From Streptomyces phaeofaciens (lineage in GTDB: Bacteria > Actinomycetota > Actinomycetes > Streptomycetales > Streptomycetaceae): 64,000 bases of DNA. The translations under genes and the position numbers were made by a program. Positions 7,227-14,706 of this stretch are shown here, piece by piece. Under the pieces are notes generated by a model that saw nothing but the letters and a program-made list of their open reading frames with translations, made no database searches and was not told the origin of the DNA. Position 1 is the first letter of the stretch, and each line of letters opens with the position of its first letter. The DNA lies in contig NZ_BMSA01000026.1 in NCBI RefSeq assembly GCF_014648915.1, positions 92,330-156,329 on the forward strand, given 5' to 3'.

Positions 7227-9215
7227 TCACCCGCCCGGCATCGAACGGCCCGCGTAGTCCGCGAACCAGGTCAGCATCTCGGGATGGGTGACGGCACCCG
7301 CGCTGCTGACATCGGTGACACGGGCGCCCTGGAGGATGCGCTTGACCGGCACCTCCAGCTTCTTCCCGGTCAGCGTGCGGGGCACGGCGGCGATCGGCAC
7401 GATGGCGTCGGGCACATGACGTGGCGACAGCCGGCGCCGGACGGCCGCGGCGATCCGCTCCCGCAGCCCGTCGTCCAGCGGGCTGCCCGGGGCGGTCACG
7501 ACGAACAGGGGCATGAAGTAGCCGCCGTCCGGGCGCTCCACGCCGACGACGAGACTGTCCATGACCTCGGGGAGCTGTTCGACGACCGCGTAGAGGTCGG
7601 CGGAGCCCATGCGTACGCCCATGCGGTTGAGGGTGGAGTCGGAGCGGCCGGACACGACGACCGACAGGTCGGGATGGACGGTGACCCAGTCGCCGTGCCG
7701 CCAGACACCCGGGTAGGTGTCGAAATAGCTGGCCCGGTAGCGGGCCCCGTCGGGGTCGTCGACGAAGTGGAGGGGCATGGACGGCAGGGGCGCGGTCACC
7801 ACGAGCTCGCCCTGTTCGCCGGCCAGCGGCTGCCCGGAGGGATCCCAGGCGGCCAGCGCCACACCGAGCGAAGGGCCGGGGATGCGGCCCACCCGGACGG
7901 GCAGCAGCGGGGAGCCACCCGCGAGGACGGAACAGATGTCGGTCCCGCCGCAGATCGACTGGAGCCAGACGCCCGGTGCGAGCCGTTCATGGACCCACCG
8001 CCAGGTGCTGTCGGGCAGCGACGATCCGGTCTGGAGGATGGAGCGCAGCGCGCCGAGATCGAGTTCGGCCGCCGGATGCGTGCCGGACCGCTCCACCGCG
8101 GCGAGGTAGGCCGCGCCCACCCCGACCATCGTCGCCCCGGTCTGTTCGGCGACGCGCCAGGCGCCGTTGACGTCGGGAAAGGTGGGACTGCCGTCGTACA
8201 GGACGATCGTGCTGCCGTGCAGCAGTCCGCCGACCAGGAAGTTCCATACCATCCAGCTCGTGGACGTGAGGAAGAGATATCGGTCCTCGGCCCGCAGGTC
8301 GGCGCCGAGGCCGAGGGCCTTGAGCAGTTCCAGAACGATGCCGCCGTGACCCTGCACGATCCCCTTGGGCACCCCGGTGGTCCCCGAGGACCACAGGATC
8401 CACAGCGGGTGGTCGAAGGGCACGTCGGCGAAGACCAGCGGCCCTTCGGCGGCCGGCAGCGCGGACCAGGAGTGCTGTGCGACCCCGGCCCGTCGCGACC
8501 ACGGCTCGTCCGGCGCGGGAAACAGCCGGTCGATCGCGAGGACGTGCCGGACGGTGGGGAGCCCGTCCACGAGTTCGGCGACGTCCGCGCGCCGGTCGTA
8601 CTCCTTGCCGCCGTGGCGGTAGCCGTCCGCGGCCACGAGGACGGCGGGTCGCGCCTGCCGCAGTCGGGCCAGGACGCTCGGGGTGCCGAAGTCCGGGGAG
8701 CACGCCGTCCACACCGCGCCGACGGCGGCCGTGGCCAGCAGGGCGACCACGGTCTGCGGCAGGTTGGGGAGATGGCCGGCCACGCAGTCGCCGGGTCCCA
8801 CGCCCATCCGGCGCAGCGCCGCCGCGACGTCCCCGACCTGCCGGCACAGTTCCTCCCAGGAGATGTCCTCGGGGGTGCCGCCCTCGGCCACGCAGACCAG
8901 GGCGGGGCGGGCGTCGGTGGCCCGGGCCAGGCACCGTTCGGCGAAGTTCAGCCGGGCCCCGGGGAACCAGGTGGCGCCCGGCATGGACGAGTCCGCCAGC
9001 ACCTCGTCGTAGCCGGTGACGGCGTCCAGGCCGTAGAACTCCCACACCGCCGACCAGAAGCCGGGCAGGTCGGTGGAGCTCCACCGCCAGAGGGCGGCGT
9101 AGTCGTCGAAGCGCAGCCCCCGGTCGGTACCGAGCCACCGAAGGAAGGACGCGATGTTCGAATCCTCGGTCTCGCGGCGACCGGGAGACCACAGCAGGTC
9201 GGTGTCGGTGTTCAT
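7227..9215 (-). CDS. Acetoacetate-CoA ligase (acetoacetyl-CoA synthetase)
   Basis: A 662-aa adenylate-forming ligase that would convert acetoacetate, ATP and CoA to acetoacetyl-CoA. It has the AMP-binding signature LWSSGTTGVPKGIVQ near 280, the acetoacetyl-specific opening with a long N-terminal region (GLDAVTGYDEVLADSSMPGATWFPGARLNFAE), and the C-terminal lysine motif TLTGKKLEVPVKRIL near 627. Length matches the family (about 650 aa). It is the last gene of a minus-strand operon that begins with a BKACE enzyme, which produces acetoacetate, so the pair makes sense metabolically. The ATG at 9215 directly precedes the typical MNTDTDLLWSP start. Confidence 0.9.
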   Translation of the reverse strand: MNTDTDLLWSPGRRETEDSNIASFLRWLGTDRGLRFDDYAALWRWSSTDLPGFWSAVWEFYGLDAVTGYDEVLADSSMPGATWFPGARLNFAERCLARATDARPALVCVAEGGTPEDISWEELCRQVGDVAAALRRMGVGPGDCVAGHLPNLPQTVVALLATAAVGAVWTACSPDFGTPSVLARLRQARPAVLVAADGYRHGGKEYDRRADVAELVDGLPTVRHVLAIDRLFPAPDEPWSRRAGVAQHSWSALPAAEGPLVFADVPFDHPLWILWSSGTTGVPKGIVQGHGGIVLELLKALGLGADLRAEDRYLFLTSTSWMVWNFLVGGLLHGSTIVLYDGSPTFPDVNGAWRVAEQTGATMVGVGAAYLAAVERSGTHPAAELDLGALRSILQTGSSLPDSTWRWVHERLAPGVWLQSICGGTDICSVLAGGSPLLPVRVGRIPGPSLGVALAAWDPSGQPLAGEQGELVVTAPLPSMPLHFVDDPDGARYRASYFDTYPGVWRHGDWVTVHPDLSVVVSGRSDSTLNRMGVRMGSADLYAVVEQLPEVMDSLVVGVERPDGGYFMPLFVVTAPGSPLDDGLRERIAAAVRRRLSPRHVPDAIVPIAAVPRTLTGKKLEVPVKRILQGARVTDVSSAGAVTHPEMLTWFADYAGRSMPGG

Positions 9216-9253
9216 TGTTGCCTTTCCGGGGGCTGCGTGTCGGATCGGGGGGT

Positions 9254-9832
9254 TCAGCCGAGGTCGAGCCGGCGGAGCAGTTCCTCCGCCCGGGGCCAGG
9301 GACCGTGGCCGGACGCGGGGTTGAGATGGCCGACCGCTCCCAGCTCCTCCCACCGGCTGCCCCAGTGCCCGGCCAGCTCGCGGACGCGCTCGACGGCGCC
9401 CAGGGGGTCGTCGGAGCTCGCCGCGACGATGCTCGGGAAGGGCAGCGGCGCCCGCGGCACCGGTGTCCAGCCGTTCTCCTCGAGCACCCCGGGGGCGGGG
9501 TAGCCCTCCGGCAGCGGAGTCTCGAAGTCGGGCGGGGTGGCCAGGAGCGCGCCCCGGACGTCGGCCGTGTGGTCCTGGGCCCAGTGCACGGTGGTGATCA
9601 CACCGGCGCTGTGGGCGACCAGCACGACGGGCCCCGCGATCCGCGACACCACCGTGTCCAGGGCGGCGACCCGGGCCTGTCGGCACAGCCCGTCCTGTGT
9701 CAGCGGGGGCACCGTGCGGACGGTGCGGCCGGCCTCGGCCAGCCGGTCGGCGAGCAGCGTCTGCCAGTGCTGCTCGACATGGTCGCGCAGGCCGGGGACG
9801 ATCACGACCGTCGCCTCGGGGGTGCCGCTCAT
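9254..9832 (-). CDS. RBBP9/YdeN-type serine hydrolase
   Basis: A 192-aa small alpha/beta hydrolase. The nucleophile is in VLVAHSAGV near residue 70, a possible acid in SSDDPLG, and the histidine in VGHLNPASGHG near the C-terminus. This is the Ser_hydrolase (RBBP9/YdeN) layout, a family with few known substrates. The start overlaps the stop of the transporter gene (ATGA). It sits between the transporter and the acetoacetate-CoA ligase, so it may hydrolyse an ester or thioester intermediate of the same pathway, but nothing in the sequence fixes the substrate. Confidence 0.85.
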   Translation of the reverse strand: MSGTPEATVVIVPGLRDHVEQHWQTLLADRLAEAGRTVRTVPPLTQDGLCRQARVAALDTVVSRIAGPVVLVAHSAGVITTVHWAQDHTADVRGALLATPPDFETPLPEGYPAPGVLEENGWTPVPRAPLPFPSIVAASSDDPLGAVERVRELAGHWGSRWEELGAVGHLNPASGHGPWPRAEELLRRLDLG

Positions 9833-11190
9833 GAGGACAGCTCCGATTCCTTCGCCTCCGGCTCGGCCGGGAGGCGGTCCTGGGTGATGCGGCGCAGGTC
9901 GCGCTCGTAGTGGTGGCGGCCGATCAGGAAGGCGACGGTGGCGGCGACCGCGATCAGCGGGACCAGCCGCAGCGCGCCGAGCAGGCCCATCCGGTCCGCG
10001 AGCAGGCCCGTGACCGCGGGGCCGGGCGCCAGGCCGAGCAGGCTGTTGGCCAGGGTGAGGGTGGCGAACGCGGTCGCGGAGATGGTCACCGGAGTCAGGT
10101 TCGCCACCATGGCGGCGGCCGGACCGGCCGTGCCGGCCGAGAGCAGGGCTCCCACCGCCAGCGCCGCGATCTGAAGGGGGCCGGCGGGCAGCCGGAAGGC
10201 GGTCACCAGCAGGACGAGCGCCCCGAGGCTGCAAGTGATGGCGACGGCCCACTTCCGGATCGGGAGCACCTTGCTGATCCGGTCCGAGGCGATTCCGCCG
10301 CCGATCATCCCGATGCCGATGATCAGGGCGAAGACCCCGGCGGCGGCACCGGCCTTCGCGGTGGGCAGGTCGTAGTAGCGGTTGAAGTAGCTGGGCAGCC
10401 AGGCGATCAGGGAGCCCGCGATGAACAGCTGGAGTCCGCTGCCGACGTACGCGCTGATCACCGAGACGGAGGAGAACAGCCGTGGCAGCAGCGCCCGCAG
10501 CGGCCGGGGCGGGGCGGCGGCCCCGTCCTCGCCGGCGTCCGGGGCGGCCGCGGGGCGCAGGCGCTTCTCCGTGACGACGACGCCGTAGACGGCGGCCAGC
10601 AGCAGCCCGAAGACGCCCATGACGCCGAACGCCCAGCGCCAGCCGAACCGCTCGGCCACCGCGCCGCCGATCGACACGCCCAGCACCGAGCCGAAGGCAC
10701 CGCCCGCGATGAAGGCACCGGAGAGGGTCGCCCGCAGCGAGGTCGGGAAGACGCTCAGGACCACGGCGATCCCGACGCTCCCGTAGGCGGCCTCGCCGAT
10801 GCCGACGAAGAGCCGGCCGACGAACATCTCCCCGTAGCTCGCCGACACCGCGCACCCCAGGGTCGCCACGCTCCACAGCGTGGCGGCGATCAGCAGGCTC
10901 CTCACCCTGCCCCAGCGGTCCGCCATCAGTGACATGGGGAAGGTGAGCAGACCGACCATCAGCGCCACGACCCCGCTGAGCGAGCCCAGCCTGGCGTCGG
11001 AGAGCAGCCATTCGGCCTTCAGCATCGGGAAGACGGCGTTGAGCACCTGCCGCGACATGTAGTCGGACAGCAGCAGCCCGAAACTCAGGGCGAAAACGAT
11101 CCAGGCATAGCGGCGGGAAACCGGCCATCCGGACGGAGACGTGGTCGTCTCCGTCGCCGGGACGGAATCCGCAGTGGTGTGAAACCCCAT
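9829..11190 (-). CDS. MFS transporter, spinster-like
   Basis: A 453-aa major facilitator protein with twelve predicted membrane spans. The loop between spans 2 and 3 carries the MFS motif LMADRWGRVRS, and GRLFVGIGEAAYG and FPTSLRATLSG match the spinster/sugar-phosphate-like branch. The linker near 215-240 is Pro/Ala-rich and cytosolic. I chose the ATG at 11190, since GAGGTG lies at proper distance. A second ATG two codons earlier is too close to that site. It lies inside the BKACE operon and probably takes up the substrate, a role inferred from context. Confidence 0.85.
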   Translation of the reverse strand: MGFHTTADSVPATETTTSPSGWPVSRRYAWIVFALSFGLLLSDYMSRQVLNAVFPMLKAEWLLSDARLGSLSGVVALMVGLLTFPMSLMADRWGRVRSLLIAATLWSVATLGCAVSASYGEMFVGRLFVGIGEAAYGSVGIAVVLSVFPTSLRATLSGAFIAGGAFGSVLGVSIGGAVAERFGWRWAFGVMGVFGLLLAAVYGVVVTEKRLRPAAAPDAGEDGAAAPPRPLRALLPRLFSSVSVISAYVGSGLQLFIAGSLIAWLPSYFNRYYDLPTAKAGAAAGVFALIIGIGMIGGGIASDRISKVLPIRKWAVAITCSLGALVLLVTAFRLPAGPLQIAALAVGALLSAGTAGPAAAMVANLTPVTISATAFATLTLANSLLGLAPGPAVTGLLADRMGLLGALRLVPLIAVAATVAFLIGRHHYERDLRRITQDRLPAEPEAKESELSS

Positions 11191-11222
11191 TGTCATCACC
11201 TCACGCGCTTCTGAAGGACAGG

Positions 11223-12137
11223 TCAGAACGGTCTGTCGCCCACGATCCCGGCGCGCTCCATCTTGCGGACGGCGGGCCAGTAGTCCTGGACGGCGTAGTG
11301 CTGGGTGGAGCGGTTGTCCCAGATGGCGACGCTGTTCGGCTGCCAGCGCCAGCGCACCTGGTACTCGGGGACCGCCGCCTGGCTGAGCAGGTAGTTCAGC
11401 AGCAGGCCGGCCCCGGGGGCGTAGTCCTGCCCGAAGCGCACGTTCTCGGGCGTGTGGAAGTTGACGAAGTGCGTGGTGAAGCTGTTGACGAAGAGGATCC
11501 GCTCGCCGGTCTCGGGGTGGGTGCGCACCACCGGGTGCTCCGCGTCGGGGAAACGGGCCTTGAGCTCGTGGCGCTTCTCCGGCGGCATCACGGCGCCGAA
11601 GGACGCCTCGATGCTGTGCCGTGCCCGCAGGTCCTGGATCTGGGCCTTGATGTGTTCCGGCAGCCGGCGGTAGGCCTCCGCCATGTTGATCCAGATGGTG
11701 TCCCCGCCGACCGGGGGCGACTCCACACAGCGCAGCACGGCCCCCATCGCGGGTGCTTCCCGCCAGGTCCCGTCGGTGTGCAGGGCGTTCTCGTAGTGTT
11801 CGGCCGGGCTGTCGAGATCCTTGTAGATGCGGACCAGGCCGGGGTGCTCCGGGTCGCTGCCGGCCACCGGATGGTCCTCCAGCGGACCGAAACGCTCGGC
11901 GAACGCGATGTGCTCGGCGCGCGTGATGTCCTGGTCGCGCAGGAACAGGACCTTGTGCCGCAGGAGCAGGGCCTTGATCTCGGCGAACAGATCGTCGTCG
12001 CGTGAGGCGTCGCCGAGGTGCACACCGGACAGCTCGGCGCCGATGGTGCAGGTCAGCGGCTCGACCTTGACCGAGCCGCGGGAGTGGGCACGCACCAGTG
12101 CGGGTGCGCCCTGCACCGGGGTGAGGGTCTTTTCCAT
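11223..12137 (-). CDS. TauD-family Fe(II)/2-oxoglutarate dioxygenase
   Basis: A 304-aa enzyme close to taurine dioxygenase in plan. The opening IGAELSGVHLGD and LLRHKVLFLRDQDI are typical of TauD. The iron ligands are His119 and Asp121 in ALHTDGTW and the histidine in RSTQHYAVQDY, followed by the 2-oxoglutarate arginine in VRKMERAGIVG. It would hydroxylate a small acid such as a sulfonate, betaine or aryloxy acid. Within this operon its product may be oxidised to the beta-keto acid that the BKACE enzyme cleaves. The operon does not reveal a sulfur-specific partner, so taurine itself is not assumed. Confidence 0.85.
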   Translation of the reverse strand: MEKTLTPVQGAPALVRAHSRGSVKVEPLTCTIGAELSGVHLGDASRDDDLFAEIKALLLRHKVLFLRDQDITRAEHIAFAERFGPLEDHPVAGSDPEHPGLVRIYKDLDSPAEHYENALHTDGTWREAPAMGAVLRCVESPPVGGDTIWINMAEAYRRLPEHIKAQIQDLRARHSIEASFGAVMPPEKRHELKARFPDAEHPVVRTHPETGERILFVNSFTTHFVNFHTPENVRFGQDYAPGAGLLLNYLLSQAAVPEYQVRWRWQPNSVAIWDNRSTQHYAVQDYWPAVRKMERAGIVGDRPF

Positions 12138-12185
12138 GGTGCTTCCTCCTGGAGAGGGTCGTGAGGCACGCGGTCGGCCGCGCGC

Positions 12186-13160
12186 TCAGAGGACGAAGAC
12201 GGACGATCCCGTGGTCCGCCCCGCCTCCAGCTCGCGGTGGGCCCGGGCGGCGTCCTGGAGCGCGTAGCGCTGGTTGACCTCGATGGCGATGCGCCCGGAG
12301 GCGACGTGGTCGAAGAGCTCGCCCGCCAGTTCGGCCCGCTCCGCGGGGTCCGCGATGTAGTCGGCCAGTGCGGGCCGGGTCACGAACAGCGAGCCGTTGA
12401 CGGCCAGCTGCATGGCGTCGATGGGCGGCACCGCACCGGAGGCGGTACCGAAGCACACCAGCAGGCCGCGCCGGCGCAGCGAGGCGAGGGAGCCGGCGAA
12501 CGTCGACGCGCCGACACTGTCGAAGACGACGGGCACGCCCTCCCCGCCGGTCAGTTCGCGCACGCGCTCGGCGACGTTCTCGCGCCGGTAGTGAACGATG
12601 TGGTCGCAGCCGTGGGCGCGGGCCAGTTCGGCCTTCTCCTCGGTGGAGACCGTGCCGATCACGGTGAGCCCCAGCAGCTTGGCCCACTGGCAGACGATGA
12701 GGCCCACGCCACCCGCCGCCGCGGTGAGCAGGATCGTGTCGCCGGCCTTCAGGGGGTGGATCCTGCGGAGCAGGTACGCGGAGGTGAGTCCGCGCATGGT
12801 CATCGCGGCGGCCGTCTCGAAGCCGATCGCGTCCGGCAGCCTGATCAGCGAGCCCGCCGGCATGACCCGTTCCGTGCTGTAGGCGCCGAGCGGGCTTCCG
12901 GTGTACGTCACCCGGTCGCCCTCGGCGACGTGCGTCACTCCCTCGCCGACGGCCTCGACCACCCCCGCGCCCTCGACGCCCAGTCCGGCGGGCAGCGGCG
13001 CCGGGTAGAGACCGGTACGGAAGTAGGTGTCGGCGAAGTTGAGTCCGACGGCTGCGTGCCGGATCCGCACCTCGCCCGGGCCGGGGTCGCCGACGAGGAC
13101 CTCCTCCCAGCGCAGGACGTCGGGACCGCCGGTCTCCTTGAAGCGAATGGCGTGGGCCAC
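12186..13160 (-). CDS. NADPH:quinone oxidoreductase-like dehydrogenase
   Basis: A 324-aa medium-chain dehydrogenase/reductase of the zinc-free quinone oxidoreductase group. The N-terminal part has the family pattern HAAVGLNFADTYFRTGLYP, and the nucleotide-binding loop is AAAGGVGLIVCQWA near 147-160. No catalytic or structural zinc cysteines are visible. The GTG at 13160 gives the normal length and has GGAG about 7 bases upstream. Such enzymes reduce quinones or activated C=C bonds with NADPH. In this operon it may oxidise or reduce an intermediate between the hydroxylated substrate and the beta-keto acid, which is conjecture. Confidence 0.85.
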   Translation of the reverse strand: MAHAIRFKETGGPDVLRWEEVLVGDPGPGEVRIRHAAVGLNFADTYFRTGLYPAPLPAGLGVEGAGVVEAVGEGVTHVAEGDRVTYTGSPLGAYSTERVMPAGSLIRLPDAIGFETAAAMTMRGLTSAYLLRRIHPLKAGDTILLTAAAGGVGLIVCQWAKLLGLTVIGTVSTEEKAELARAHGCDHIVHYRRENVAERVRELTGGEGVPVVFDSVGASTFAGSLASLRRRGLLVCFGTASGAVPPIDAMQLAVNGSLFVTRPALADYIADPAERAELAGELFDHVASGRIAIEVNQRYALQDAARAHRELEAGRTTGSSVFVL

Positions 13161-13233
13161 GGTCGTGCTCCGTTGTTCGTCGCGGACACGTCTCGCACAC
13201 GAGCGGCCGCGGGGCAGGGTGGTGAGAGGGGGA

Positions 13234-13268
13234 GGGCCGCCGGAGTCAGGGGAATGCTCCGGCGGCCC
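13234..13268 (-). terminator. Strong stem-loop inside the BKACE operon
   Basis: Perfect 12-bp arms GGGCCGCCGGAG (13234-13245) and CTCCGGCGGCCC (13257-13268) flank an 11-nt loop. The element lies in the 202-bp gap after the BKACE gene and before the oxidoreductase gene. No T-tract follows, so it is either a factor-independent GC hairpin terminator, common in Streptomyces, or a processing/attenuation element that lets the first gene be expressed more strongly than the rest. Confidence 0.55.
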
Positions 13269-13362
13269 GGGGATCCCGGCCGCAGGGGCCGTGAGCGGTC
13301 GGCCCCGGCGGCCGGGCGGAACCGCGCACACGGGATGCGGCGCGGTGGGTCCGCCGACGCGA

Positions 13363-14415
13363 TCAGACGTCGCGCAGCATGAATCCGCGCTGACCGGGGC
13401 GGCGGTTCGGCACCATGCCGAGCCGGGCCAGGGTCTCGTCGGCGTCCGCGTAGTACTCGCCGAGCTTGTAGATCTTCCTGGCCTCGGCGCCGGTCGCGAT
13501 GTCACGGCCGAGCGCCTCGGAGATCCGGACCATCTGCTCGACCTGCTCGACCGAGCTCATGCGCTCGCCCTTGCGGCGCCACAGGTTGTCCTCGTTGCCC
13601 ACGCGCACATGCACGCCGAGCGCGATACCGATCGCGTTCATCGGCGCCACGGCCCGCATCGAGCTCTCCATGGTGAGGATGGCACCGTCCGGCGTGCGGC
13701 GGACGAACTCGATCAGGTCGGCGGGGTGCCGGCCCGCGAAACCGCCGCCGATGGCGACGTAGTTGAGGATCAGCGGACCGGTGTGGACGCCGGAGCGGAT
13801 CAGCCGCTCCACGGTCTCCAGCTGGGCCAGCGTGGCCAGCTGGAAGTGCGGCTGGATGCCACTGGCGCGCAGGCGCGCGAGGTGCTCCAGGTAGAAGTCG
13901 GGGCCCGCCTCGACGACCATGTCGCGGTAGGCCTTGTAGTACTCCGGCTTCGCGATCGAGGTGCCTTCGAGATCGTCGTCGTTCATGATCTCGACGATGT
14001 TCATCTGGGAGGTGTTGATCGCGATCGTCACCTGGTCCGGCGCCGGGGTGAGGTCGGCCAGCAGGTGACGGGTGTCGTAGCTGAGCCACTTCGCCTCGCT
14101 GCCCTCGCCCTCGGGGGCGAACGAGATCGACCCGCCGATCTGAAGGACCATGTCCGGCACGGCCTCGCGCAGCCGGCCCAGCAGCTCGTTGAACATGGAC
14201 ATCCGCTTGGAGCCCTTGCCGTCCAGCTCGCGGACGTGGATGTGCAGCACGGTGGCGCCGGCGTTGTAGCAGTCGACGGCCGCCTGCACGTGCTCGTCCA
14301 TCGTGAGGGGAAGGTCGTCGGTGTCACCGGGCAGCCACTCCGGCCCGTACGGAGCGGCCTGGATCACCAGCTTTTCCTGGTTCTCGGGGAAAAGTGAGTC
14401 GTCGTGGAAGTGCAC
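13363..14415 (-). CDS. Beta-keto acid cleavage enzyme (BKACE, DUF849)
   Basis: A 350-aa TIM-barrel enzyme of the BKACE family, first known as 3-keto-5-aminohexanoate cleavage enzyme. Family members condense a beta-keto acid with acetyl-CoA and release acetoacetate plus a new acyl-CoA. The zinc ligands are visible as His58 and His60 in TVLHIHVREL, with AAPYGPEW near 20 and GGGFAGRHPADLIEFVRR later in the barrel. It leads the operon whose last gene encodes an acetoacetate-CoA ligase, which fits release of acetoacetate here. The particular keto acid cannot be read from the sequence. Candidates include 3-dehydrocarnitine and other substituted 3-keto acids. Confidence 0.9.
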   Translation of the reverse strand: MHFHDDSLFPENQEKLVIQAAPYGPEWLPGDTDDLPLTMDEHVQAAVDCYNAGATVLHIHVRELDGKGSKRMSMFNELLGRLREAVPDMVLQIGGSISFAPEGEGSEAKWLSYDTRHLLADLTPAPDQVTIAINTSQMNIVEIMNDDDLEGTSIAKPEYYKAYRDMVVEAGPDFYLEHLARLRASGIQPHFQLATLAQLETVERLIRSGVHTGPLILNYVAIGGGFAGRHPADLIEFVRRTPDGAILTMESSMRAVAPMNAIGIALGVHVRVGNEDNLWRRKGERMSSVEQVEQMVRISEALGRDIATGAEARKIYKLGEYYADADETLARLGMVPNRRPGQRGFMLRDV

Positions 14416-14706
14416 GGTCCGTCTCCTTCGTCGTATCGGTGATCACTCGCCCGGCACGTCCCCGCATGCGGCACGGGGACAGGGACGCGGGGCGAGGATC
14501 GAAGCGGGGACCGAGGACGCGGGCACGTGGCGACCCGGTTGACGACCGACCGTCCGGAGAGGGAATGCACAAGGGGAGTGGCACACCCCCTCCGGCGGCC
14601 GACCGCGTCTCTGCGGTGCTGCAACGGTAGGGGCGGACAGGCCTGACCGCTTGACCCACGGAGACGGGCGACTTGCCATTTGGGGACAGCGCTCCTCGTC
14701 CCCCCG

